Shown in pieces: positions 53,439-64,000 of a DNA stretch of 64,000 nt; the first letter of the stretch is position 1, and every line of letters begins with the position of its first letter. Where the stretch lies: the NCBI GenBank assembly GCA_936440205.1, contig OW387133.1, positions 72,540,374 to 72,604,373 on the forward strand, given 5' to 3'. The notes under the pieces are model-generated. The model worked only from the letters and a program-made list of their open reading frames with translations. It was not told the DNA's origin and made no database searches. The translations under genes and the position numbers were made by a program. The DNA comes from Lepidonotus clava (lineage: Eukaryota; Annelida; Polychaeta; Phyllodocida; Polynoidae).

Positions 53439-56400
53439 ACCCGCGTGCTTTGAGCAGGATGAAGATGAACCCGGGCGCCATGTTGACCCCGACCTATGCA
53501 CCCGTATTTAGACACGAAATCGGCCTTCCACCACGAAAACATTGTACACAGAGACTCGTGTGGATCTCTATATCGGCATCGCATCGATTATTTGTCATCA
53601 AATATGGATTTAACTTCGTGATCAAGGAAATGGCGCAGGTCGTACTCGCGGAGGCGAAGAGATGACAGTGACAGTCTCCTCAGCAGCCCGCCGGGTCCGC
53701 GAGGTCGATACGGAGGAGTCCTCCTCCCCACGCCTGAATATCTGGAATTAATCAAGTTCTACACGTTTAATTATGGATAATCTACGCATACTAACGCATG
53801 AAATGGCCTGAAACATGCGTTCATATCGAATGCAAAGACATTGGATCGATCGGACACAAGGAGGCTTCAGCCTTGACACGGTAAGCAGACTGAGCCGGGT
53901 CGGACACTGGCAATCTGAAAAATAATTATTTTAGGCCTTATTACCCCTACCAAAATGAAAGTGATGTAGATATCTATGTTCCCATATATCTAAGGGTCAT
54001 ATATATCATATAGTTTTAGCATTTTAGGCCTGGAAACGCTTGCAATAATATTTTACAGATGGTATGAAAAAATGACTGGACTCAGGCTCAGATAGGCTAG
54101 GCCTAAGCCTCCTGCAACACTGTCAATGTATAATGGAGGCTCCGAAACCAATTATTACTGATCCAAAGATTAAAAGATTTGAGAAATTGTCACTATAGTG
54201 TCATTTTTTCTTACCTACCATCAAAATATTCAATCTGAACTTTAATACGTCTAGGCCTAAGTCACTGTCATTCCCATTCAATGTTAAAACATAGCCGTCA
54301 CACTGTCAATAAGTTCTCTGGCGCTGTCAGACCAAAATACTCGATAAATATTGAAACCTGGGCCCCCAATGGCAAGCATATATGAAATATATGATGGCAC
54401 GCTTCTTGTTATGAGATGGTGGAGCGAGATAGATTAGGTATGATTAGGGCACAGTTCCAAATAGTCTATAGTCTGTGCTTGTATAAACTTCACTTTCTTG
54501 GTATAGATACGTTTATCCATCTGAAGTATAGCGAGCCTAGTCGGCCGTTGGATTAGCCTATGAAAATTACAAGAATGTTCATTCAACTCTTTTCAAAAGC
54601 AGCCCACAATGTCAAAGTTATCCTTGTGTGGGACTTCATGTCTCAATACACCCCGGGCTATACACACGTGTACATTCAAATTGCTACATACGTGGGGGGA
54701 AAGAACCCGATCATTAACTTGTCTGTTTTAGCTCAGTACAAAAAGTTGTAGTCCCCATCGTCGTGACCAAATTGTTGAAAACTATTACAATATGAAAAAA
54801 AGTGGATGTCCTCGGATGAGCATATCAGATACACACAATTTACCGATATATATTTTTTTTTCCTGTTGACATTTGGACTGTGCAGCACGACTCGCAACGT
54901 CTCTAATAAATTTACTAAGGATATCTGACCCTCGTATGGATGGCGAGGAAGTAATTAGTCTGTGTTGTGTGCCAGTAGTCGACGTCTATGGGGAGAGCAT
55001 ATTTGGCAGACGTTACTTAGGGAATTGATTGTATGTAGCCCTATTAGTTAAATATACCCTAATTTGGAGAATTTAAGGTTGATCTAATGTCAGACTAAAT
55101 TGGTTATCAATTTTTCTAGAATTAAATTTGATAAACTATTATCAATAAATTCGAATTGAGAAGAAAATCAAACCCCTTTGTAAACAGAATGTTATCGTCC
55201 TATGCAAGACAATATGTTCGCTTAATTCGAAGTAAAAGAAACCAAAGACTTGACCAGAGACATAAGATGGGAGGCCATGGGGGTTAACATCTACTCTTCA
55301 CAGGGGGTAGGATCCGGTAGAATCCTAAACTACTGCTCACAGGGGGTAGGATCCACGCAGGGTTAACTACTCGATCCTCACAGCGGGCAGGTAGGGGGGG
55401 GGGGGGGTGAAGAACGCCAGCTATGAGATACACCGGTTACATCTTCTCGGCATGCAACAGACTATGCGGAAGTGGGCCGTCAACAGGAAGCACATTAGCA
55501 CTCTCCAATCGTAATTTTCCACCTAAGACACTCTAGCGATTAAGCCTCTGCTTGAAGAGTTAAGTCAGCGATTTTCTCCTAACCAGAAATGCTGACTGAG
55601 CATTTGTAGCCCCACAAACTTCATATCTGAGGAATTCCGGTTGTCATGGTGACCCCATCCACGGTGGTTTCCATGGCAGCGGGAGTTAGCGCCCTGTTAT
55701 CTAATGTCCAAAGTCAGACTCATCATTCAGATATAAATTGGGCTTACAATATGAACTAAGCTACCATGGTAGCAATCTATACATTTGCAGTCTCAGGATT
55801 ACGTGATGAACACACTTGACTTCAACAACCTTAAATAGATTCAATTAAAGTATTATTTTTAAAGGCCAAATCATTCAACACTTCCTATCAATAGTATGTA
55901 TTCATATCTTGACAGTGTAAGTTTTGAATCCCCTTGGCCATTCTCTGGCCGGCTGTTTGTGTTGGCCCCTGATTGACACTTCCCACCTACGTCTGGGTGG
56001 GTTGCGTAACACTGAGCAGATGCCGAATAATTTCTTATGGCCGAGGTCAAAGGTCATGTAGCTGGAGGCACTCCTTTGTAGAGGCAGTACAGGGGCGAGG
56101 GAGACGAAGGGTTAACATGTTACACTCAAAGTAAACTACATGAATATTTATCCTAATTCCAGAGATGCCAGTGTCAGGGTTGGATACATTTGTTTTATTC
56201 CAATGGCACAATTTGTGTCAACATGTACATCCAGGTGCATAGTAGTATGTTGCTTTTACTTTAGAGATTCTTTGTTTTCTGGCCTCCCCTAGATTATCAA
56301 GTACGAAAGACGGGTAAAGCGTGAGTAGAAAGAGAATAAGTGATCTAAAGAGACTGATTTCTGCTGACTCAGCCTATGTAGATTCGTTGAATATTTTGTA

Positions 56401-57750
56401 AATGTTTCAGAGGTCAAGATGATAGGCCGTAGAACATCAACATGAGCGCGTTTGAAGCGTTGTCTGTTTCCCATCAGAGCCTTTCTTGTAGTAACGATTT
56501 GCTAAAACGCAATCGAAAAAGAATTAGTGTCTATGATGCAGAAAACACTCTTCAACATAAGAAATACTGTTGACGTTGCTAACTTGAGTAATTGTTACAT
56601 GTACTCCTGCCACGTTTAGGTATGTTAAAACGTGTTGGGAGGGGTATATTTGGCTTTGAACGCACCATTTGGTAGAATATGAAGTTCCTCGATTCTGAGA
56701 CAAACTGTTCTTGTGAAATAGAAACAAGGTTTGGAAATGATATTATGATTTCTATAAAAAGAAATTGTAAGCACATCACATAGCCACGTCTTCCACAAAA
56801 CCTCAGAATATTGCGGTAGTATCTTAACACTCAAAGGGACTTTCCCCAGAGCCGTTTAAGTTCTCTTTTAGATTAAGTTGTATTGGCTGACGCTGCCATC
56901 TCAAGAAAATGTTATTAATAAAATCATACACAGGTGATGTTATACGTTCTAAAACTAAAGGCATGTCAGCTACCAGCTTTCACCCTTAGTCAAGCTAGCT
57001 CTGTATAGCGTGGTTATCAGGTTCGATTCGGCAGGTGTGCTACTTACACCTGATAGCCAGCCTCTTTTACCGCAGGCATCGGCTTTTTCTCATAAGCCTC
57101 TTACGTCATTAGGATAAAAAAAGTTTCGTGCTGAGACGCCAAAACAAGCTTCGATGTATATATACTCCAAAGGTTGAGAACTCAAAAAAGGTATACTGTG
57201 AATACTGATAGTAGCTCAAGCAAGGGGGAGTCCAAAGATTATACAGGAATTAACTAATACATCACGCATTCTTCTTGAATGGTGTTGTTGACACGGGGAA
57301 GACAAATGTGGGAATGAAGGAGGGGGCGCAGGTTAGAGCGTCCCTGTCGACCTATGCCAGACCCTAGACGTTGAGCTATGTAATCGGGCAAGGTTGAACC
57401 TCAATGGCATAGTCGAAGGTGCACGATGCACCTCGTATCCCTGGCAACACGTCTCGGGAGGGGATAGTAACGATAAGGACTGCCCCGCCACGTGTTTGGG
57501 TGTAGGTGGGGTCAGCAGCTCGGAGCAGCTCAGTTAGGCCGTGCCGTGTCCGAGCGGCCTAGCCCTACTTACCTGCGGCCTCAGGTAGCAGGATTGATGA
57601 GCGACTCACGGGCCGGGGATCCAAGCCTCAGGGGCCGTGTGTGGGAGGGGGTGGTGGGAAGCTGAGGTGAGCAGTTCAACCAAACACGAGCAGCTCGAGA
57701 TTAGCTCACGGCTAGGCGGGCGTCTCGACTACACTGCCCCTCCCCTCCCC
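53439..57750. other. Non-coding DNA between the CCAAT modules and the 57.8-kb promoter
   Basis: No exon recognised. Three loose copies of CTCACAGGGGGTAGGATCC lie at 55290-55390, followed by a G homopolymer at 55397-55408. 57290-57750 is GC-rich and may be part of the next promoter. Confidence 0.5.
56996..57030 (+). mobile_element. Possible tRNA-derived promoter remnant
   Basis: TAGCTCTGTATAGCG (A-box-like) and GGTTCGATTCG (B-box-like) stand closer than in a true tRNA, and there is no cloverleaf, so it is likelier a worn SINE head than a tRNA gene. Confidence 0.25.
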
Positions 57751-57785
57751 TGGAATGTGACTTGGTTTTACCTGTGCTATATAAG
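57751..57785 (+). promoter_or_regulatory. TATA box with TEAD (M-CAT) site
   Basis: TGGAATGT (57751-57758) is a full TEAD/M-CAT match and TATATAAG (57778-57785) a canonical TATA box 20 bases later. A start near 57810 would give a 530-base leader with small upstream ATGs before 58337. A second, weaker ATAAAGTAG (58051) with GGGCGTGG upstream (57977) would give a leader free of ATGs. Confidence 0.5.
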
Positions 57786-58336
57786 CAGGTCGACGTGCGC
57801 AATCGGAGAAAACTCCAGAGCCCCCTTAACCCGCCTATTACCATACCTCTTCTAGTTATAAATAACCCTTTGTGACATGCTAATGCCGTTATGCTCAAGA
57901 AAACAAAATGATAATATTTCTCCTTAAGAAGTGTGGGCGTTTGCATTTGCATTTTTAGCATTGCTATTTCTCAGGTGGGCGTGGCCCGGGAATATTGGTT
58001 GCTAAAGGGTTAAGCTGAAGGAGTGTGGCGGCCTGGTGTGGCCGGAGCGCATAAAGTAGGCGGGAGGCGGAGGAGGAGCTGCTCTCTCCGGTAACCCGCG
58101 CCCTGAGCAGCTCACAGTGGGAGTACCCCGTCCTCGTACGGCTCGTAAACAACAAAGGGAGTCTCACCAATCTGTGACAGTTTTATACTTCAACCTGCCG
58201 ACCGGACATATTACGGAGATTATCGCTGAGCCAAGTGAGCAAGCCCAATAAGCTCGGAGAGGAAAAGTTGCTGAGTTGCTCGACTGATACTGGAATACTT
58301 AGCTCCGACCCTTGAGGTACTCCCGCGACCTTCCCC

Positions 58337-58839
58337 ATGCCGACTAGTACCGTCACCTTCCCCTCGGGGGGGAAGACGACCACCGTGACGACCACGTCCA
58401 TGACGTCCAGCACCACCTCCACCAAGATCGCCACGTCGTCGGCAGGATCGACGTCTTCAACTATGACGACGAAGGTCATATCCAGTGGTGCTGTTGGCGG
58501 TAACGGGGGGATCCCTGTGATAAACATCGGGCCGGCGCCCCAGGTGGGAATGGATCCCTCCACCACCCCCAGTAATGTGACCATCGTTAAGACCATGACC
58601 CCGGTGAGCAGCTCGGTCTCTGACCAGACCCTGGTGAGCAGCTCCACCCAGGTGATCCCCATCACCAGCGTGTCGACGTCGTCCTTCACGTCGTCCGTGG
58701 AGGCCGTCCCCGGGGGGCGGGTCGAGAGCTCCACGGCCACGTCGTCGTCACTGCAGGCCAGCAAGCAGCTCTCCTCCACCACCAGCGCCACCGGCACCAC
58801 CCAGAGGACCACCACCACCGAGGAGACCACCACCCAAAG
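58337..58839 (+). CDS. Ser/Thr-rich head exon, probable first exon of another isoform or a new gene
   Basis: The first ATG after a likely TATA-type start region (no ATG in 58080-58336, in-frame TGA 24 bases upstream) opens a Ser/Thr-rich frame that begins MPTSTVTFPSGGKTTTVTTT. A short hydrophobic centre, GGIPVINIGPAPQVG, is followed by more Ser/Thr, ending TTTTEETTTQ. The frame stops at 58843, but AG/GTAGCG at 58839/58840 is a fair donor in phase 2. There is no signal peptide or membrane segment. GC-ending codons suggest real coding use. The opposite-strand Val-rich frame is a shadow. Possible roles are a disordered head of a rod-2 filamin, or the start of an unrelated gene. Confidence 0.5.
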
Positions 58840-59127
58840 GTAGCGCCACCTACCTCGCCTATCTCAGGGGTTGTCCAGGGTTAAAGTCAAAAGTTAATGT
58901 TAATGAAATTGGAATTTACTTTAACCTATTTGTTCAAGATTTTCACCCTTGCATAAGCTCCCCATTTCTTTCTCAATTCAAAAAAACAAAATTTAAAAAA
59001 AATAGTGGCTTGACGTAACAGAAGGAATATTAATCTTCTATAACATAAAATAAGTATGATAATAACCCCCGCCCTTGTCGAAACGTAAGATTTTCGAAAA
59101 CCCGCTCACTGCTGTGTATGATACCAG

Positions 59128-59410
59128 CTCCTCAAGCCGCGAGTTGCACAAGACCTCCCAGCGTCAGAGCTGGACGACGGGCAGCCTGCAGTTAGAGGGG
59201 TCTCCGGGCACCACCGTCACCACCGTCAAACAGGTAGACGGGTCGCCCGGCACCACCGTCACCACCGTGAAAAAGGTGGAGGGGTCGCCCGGCACCATCG
59301 GAACCACCGGAACCACTATCACCACCGTGAAAAAAGTGGAGACCAGCACCGCCCCGATCCGCATCACCACCACACGAGCGTCACCGGTCCGTGTGGTCCA
59401 CGTCACCAAG
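59128..59410 (+). CDS. Exon with Thr/Val-rich tandem repeats following the Ser/Thr-rich head
   Basis: An open stretch ending in phase 0 before GTAGGC. I place its start after GATACCAG, which completes the phase-2 codon left by the exon ending at 58839. An earlier acceptor (AG at 59088-59089, phase 0) is possible and would also suit a filamin exon ending in phase 0. Protein: SSSSRELHKTSQRQSWTTGS, then repeats EGSPGTTVTTVKQV and DGSPGTTVTTVKKV and a longer third copy (59195-59338), then TRASPVRVVHVTK. The 42-bp repeats are in frame and GC-rich. I know no family with this repeat. Confidence 0.45.
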
Positions 59411-62400
59411 GTAGGCGGTGACGTCATCAGAAGCGGGGCGGAAGACGCTGACTGAGTTTGTCGATTTTGACATAGATTGATAGAGCAAGTATCGTGGAAA
59501 AAATGCAAGGCTATTTATTTTTTATTTCTCAAAGAAAAGAAGTTTACATAGATTGTAGAGCACGCTAAAACCATATAGGTTACTGTTCATTTTGAAGAAG
59601 TTTTGTACTAATCGGATGAAGACCTCTACCTCTGTAATAGTACTTAGAGTGGGGTAATTTGCAGACTTTAGATTATTAACATGCATGGACAATTTAGCAC
59701 TTTCTATGACTTGAAGACTGACCGAGTCACTGTCGGTGGGTAATATCTACAGAGAGAGTAGTCTAGGGGATCAGGACTAATTGACAGGAGGGCAAACATA
59801 GGACCATGACGTCATATCATATTTGTTTACACACTAGATGGCAGGTCGGTCACCCGACGTCCCACCACGCCTGACCCCGGACCTCTATACATTCTATCAT
59901 AGATGATACCTAGATAACCAGCCGTATACGAGACTTGAGTTTACCTACCATTGTCAGAAAGATTCCCTCTCAGATAAGTATATGACCACCCAATTGTTTG
60001 GGATGAATTAGTTGGGAATCTATGGTACATTAGATGTTGAAGTAATATGATTTTATCAAAATGATTGGTCTGTAAACTATTCAACAGGATTGAGAGATAT
60101 TGAACGCAGACACCTCTATTATTCATATGGCAACATTTATTTCATGTTGGCATAACCATCAGAGGCACAGAGAGTCAGTTGATGCCCTATACATATACAT
60201 TCTCAGCAATTTAGATGAACAATCCTCTCCTCTTACCCGCCCACTATAAAAACCTAACCCTCACGCGCCAACAGAAAGTGTAGGCCTGTCCTCATCTGAT
60301 GTCTAGCCTACGTGTGGTACGTCATTACCTCACAAAGGTTTGTTTCTATGGCTTCTCCGTCCGTGCACGATAAGCAACGACGAAAGCCTAGACTATAAAT
60401 CCCTGCTCTTTTTGAACGACCTTGTCTCGGAGAAAATTGCTGAGTCCGGAGTAAAGAGAAACTGTTCACATAGCGATTCTTTTCGACTAGCCTGTAAGTT
60501 GAGATGGGGAAGATCAATCATTGAGAGGGCGGCTTCTCCGGTATATTGGGTATAGTCCATTCGTATGGCCAAGTATTTACCACAACCAGGACTAAAGCCC
60601 CTATCCATTTGTATAAAACCTAAGGGCTATCCATAGCCATCACGCGACAACTTTTGGCCAGTGTCGCTATTACTGAAATGGTTGCAGATTCTCCTTAAAA
60701 CGTAGATAAAGTTTTACTTTTTGCAGTGGAAACTACCAAGTGTCCCCTCCCCAATATTCCGGACAAACCTCAAGCAGGCACCTCCAGGTCCTAAGGATCA
60801 GACTCCTAAGACCTCCCCAATAGGTCTGTGACTTACAATGAAGACACTTCTAGTCGCCCTACTCCAGTAGAGGGGGTGGGGGTGGGGGGTGGGGGTCCCG
60901 CTCCCAGACCCTGGAGGGCCCCTCCAATATGATGGAGGATCAATTGAGAGCAGCGGAGATAAGGGGGGAGGTTCGGGGAAACACAGAAACCATCTTCTCC
61001 GATCTTCCGCCTGTCAAACCCAGATGGTGGTCCTTGTTGTGAGGCGGCCCAGGCCGGGGGGTGTGCCACGTAGAGCCGACCAACGCCACACACTTGTTCA
61101 CGTTTCTAATTGAAAGAAGCCTTAGAGTATAGAGTTATACTGATCGCTCTTCACGGAATAACGCGTTTAAATGGAAAATTGCCTTCAAGGCAGATTATTT
61201 GAAAGTGCGCAGTGAAGGTAAATGTTTTACGACCTTAAATCTTGAACCAAATCTCCAATTTCAAATCACCAACTGTTTAGAGCATCAGTGCTTCCATTGA
61301 TTCTCGCTCGCAAACGGTAGCAATGCTTTTGCTAACCCATAAAGCTGAAAGGTTGGAGCCGAACCCACCTCAGACATGATTATATTTTAGCTTTTTTTCA
61401 GCGGAGTAATACAAATTCAATTGTGATGTGAAGCGGTCGTCATCCCACCCCGTGCTTACAAACCGAGTTGGTCACAGAGCCATATAAAGGGCCATTATAG
61501 GTGGTCGCCTATAGTGGCCGTATAGATCAATATTCGCCGCGTCGACCGGAGAGGGGTGCCTGAAGGCAGGCCGTGAGAAGCCAGTGGTCGGCCGAGCAAC
61601 CCACACCACTGACACAGGCCTAATAGTGTTTGACCACTCCAGGAGGGACAGGCCTGTGAGTTAGATCCAGGAGGACGTGTGGACACTCACCGGAGGTGGT
61701 AGGAGGAAACCCACTTGTGTAGAGTCGGTACAGGAGGATTGACTGGTACTAGCATGAACTTTTGAAACTTGAGTATTCTATAGAGACAGTCAGAACGTTG
61801 TTTTGATCCAAGTGGAACTTTGCGAAGTTTAGGACAAAATTAACAAGATTTTAAGTATCACTTATTTTAAATAACCATCGTAGGATTATATGGAAATTAG
61901 TCAACAAATGGATTATCCGTCGCTGCTTTATAAGATATACTTCTATAAAGCATTAGTACACTAAGGACTGGGCAGCTGAGATACCCTACCTACAGGTGGT
62001 GTCCTCGCACCCTGGAGGAGCCTGGATCATTCAGGGCCTGGTCCTCCAGCATAGGAGAGACACAAACCAGGCACCAGTTTCAGGGCTGAAAGACCCATTA
62101 CTGGGTCAGCGAAAGAAATGACTATGACCTATCACACAAGTGTCTGTTTTTTGGCACCCTGTGAACTGGTAAAACATTGATTCTGATACCAAGTCACTTT
62201 TTCTGAGTCACAGTTTTCCAAGTGGATTTAAACAGACCTAACGCCCGTCCACGTTGGCGGTATGTCGCTATGTGAGGTGACTGGACCACCCAGTCATGTA
62301 TGATGGCTTTACAGTGCTATGGTCGCTTCCGTACATCAAGCATAACGCCCCAGCTCGTCTACCAGATCGACTTACCCAGCCAGGTAACTTGATTATCGAG

Positions 62401-64000
62401 GATTATGTAGGAGCCTTTGATAGGGTGTATGCAAACTTGAATAACCATATATGTGTTGTGTCAAGAGAAGAGTTTGGGATCGATATAAAATCGATGTGCG
62501 TGCTAGGAGTGCTACGTTCAATGTCACACGTGCATCGATAAACCTTTTTAGAATATCACTAGTAAAACTTAAATAGGCTTGAGTATGCACCGTAGAGATA
62601 AGCCTATTTTCTATACAGCATAAGTTTTTTTTACAGCTTTTTTATTGGTTCAGCACTCAGTTTATGGGTGTCAAAAGTAGACCTCTATACACTCCCCATA
62701 ATAATATGAAATAACTTGTCATGTATACCGTGGGTAAAAAACAGGATCGAGAGGATATAAATGCCATACCATGCACGCTATTAGTCTCAATTACGTGGAC
62801 AGTAGAATAACAGTATAATTATTTACGACATATTGAGACTCCAGCAGAGCAGAACTTGTATATCGTAATGTGTATAGAAAGTAGAAACATTAATATAGAT
62901 GCAGTACCTTTATCTTTATTACCAGACGTCCCATACATGACATCAATCGGGTACAAATTGCTGCTCGTCCCATGCTCTGATACCTATGTACATATAGAGG
63001 GATTACAGACCCAATACCCATCAGGACCATTCCCCCAGCAGCCCAGCCTGCCGCCCCATGTTATTGGCAGTGGTCGGGGACCGTGTCCTGTGGTCGGGAC
63101 AGCGGTGGGGCCCCGTTAGCTGATTAAATCCCGACACTAGATGATTAGATTACTGCATGTCACTAATGGGCTGAGACCTCTGGTCGCCGTCTGTGGAGAC
63201 ATGCCGACAGTGACCGATCGGGGCCGGACCAACAAGTCAGAACCGGAGACTTGAGTAGGGACCTATAGGTTTTCTTTGACTTATGAAGACAGGGTAGGGC
63301 AAAATGTGGTATGAGCAGCATTAAGAATAATGATGAAAATGTCGGATGGAAATCGATTTAGTGTACCTTAATGTTTAGTAGACATAGCTGGTAAAGAGGA
63401 CCAGGACATAGTAAGTTGTATGGGAATGATAGATTCTAGGGATGTGTCGGTGTTATCAGTGATCATTAGTCTACCGAATTCAGTTTTCTCTGTATGAGAT
63501 AAAACTCCATGGAGACCGTCGTTATGGATTATCTCCACATCTAAATGAGATGATGTTTGAGGGACCCCGGCGCCAAACGGGGAGTTTTACCATAGAACTG
63601 GATTCTATTGATTTCTAATTACTCGTCCCATACGAAAGCATCCTGTGAGTTAGCCGACCGTGTAGTCGTTTATCAACGTGATTAATGTAACTAACGCGTG
63701 GTTAGCGTGAGAAAAATGGGAATCAATATGTGGCCCTTATATGCCAAATAAAACTTTTCTTGATTTAGATATACATATACTTTGATTTAGTTCATTCTAA
63801 AATTAAGGCTTTGGTTTTACATCCAAATACTAGTAAATACATACAAAACGCTTTAGAAATTAGAATATCATATTTGAAAACGCTACCTTTGAATGCTCTG
63901 CTTTGTGCTTTATTTCTATTGAACACGATAAAAACATTAAATCGAACATGAAGATCGATCACCAAATGGCGTGTGAAGGAGGCAGCAAAGTGCAGAACTG
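59411..64000. other. Non-coding end of the window
   Basis: Full CRE palindromes lie at 59419-59426 (just inside the intron) and 59807-59814. GC-rich patch with a G-quadruplex motif at 60840-61080. No exon with filamin or hinge character was found, so the downstream rod-2 exons must be beyond 64000. Confidence 0.5.
60872..60895 (+). other. G-quadruplex motif
   Basis: Four G runs of 5, 5, 6 and 5 separated by single T bases, the type expected to form a very stable parallel quadruplex in DNA or RNA of the plus strand. Confidence 0.8.

Noticed and set aside
53460-53665. Frame from ATG 53460 after the CCAAT/E-box modules
   Set aside because: Placed as a first exon would be, but the protein looks unstructured, codon use is not exon-like and no clear donor is seen. 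Kept only as a note.
58183-58833. 216-codon Val/Asp-rich minus-strand frame
   Set aside because: Shadow of the Ser/Thr-rich plus-strand frame, arising from ACC/ACG/TCG codons read backwards. No start region or family match.
1-64000. Search for retrovirus-like, LTR, Polinton or LINE coding sequence
   Set aside because: No reverse transcriptase, integrase, capsid or similar motif and no long terminal repeats were recognised.

Overview
The window is animal genomic DNA. AT-rich non-coding sequence is broken by short GC-rich exons, nearly all on the plus strand, and almost all recognisable coding sequence belongs to one gene, filamin. This is the actin cross-linking protein made of two calponin-homology (CH) domains followed by a rod of immunoglobulin-like filamin repeats. 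The exon protein matches the filamin family throughout. The intron sizes, a SINE-like tail ending in CAAACAAAC after GACGTTAAAC, and small CAGnG-ended MITEs suggest an invertebrate, probably a lophotrochozoan such as a mollusc. That species guess is inference.

Layout. 1-19743 holds no exon I can assign firmly. It is either the long 5' intron of filamin, whose main CH1 exon must lie upstream of the window, or intergenic DNA. It contains a minisatellite field (9.3-10.5 kb), two MITEs with 5-bp target duplications, SINE remnants, a candidate recursive splice site (5633/5634), a perfect CTCF core match (12738) and an orphan candidate first exon (12774). 19744-50046 holds 27 exons that join in one continuous reading frame of about 1,668 codons: the end of CH1, CH2, filamin repeats 1-2, a Lys/Pro/Glu/Ala-rich PEVK-like insert, then repeats 3-13. 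The repeat in front of hinge 1 is the 15th in vertebrates and the 13th here.

Most unusual features. (1) Between repeats 2 and 3, at least seven phase-1/phase-1 exons (27, 30, 30, 72, 540, 24 and 66 bp, perhaps also a 78-bp one) encode about 263 residues of PEVK-like sequence, including six perfect KKAPEPA heptads. It looks like a modular, alternatively spliced spring or Lys-rich tether. (2) A GC-rich 549-bp open exon (23941-24489) starts at a strong ATG and runs in frame through the 3' splice site of a CH2 exon. It would make a filamin with a new 150-residue N-terminus and no complete actin-binding domain. (3) After the repeat-13 exon, two more likely first exons (51527-51745 and 58337-58839 plus 59128-59410) lie in the next, very long intron. 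Both routes end in phase 0, as the repeat-13 exon does, so all could feed the same downstream filamin exon, which lies outside the window. Together the gene looks like a multi-promoter filamin locus making full-length, ABD-less and rod-2-only proteins, in the spirit of the short Drosophila cheerio isoforms.

51746-64000 holds regulatory-looking DNA: three tandem CCAAT plus E-box modules and a CRE near 53 kb, a TATA box with a TEAD site near 57.8 kb, and a strong G-quadruplex motif near 60.9 kb. I saw no tRNA, rRNA, CRISPR, retrovirus-like or LTR element and no second protein gene that I could support.
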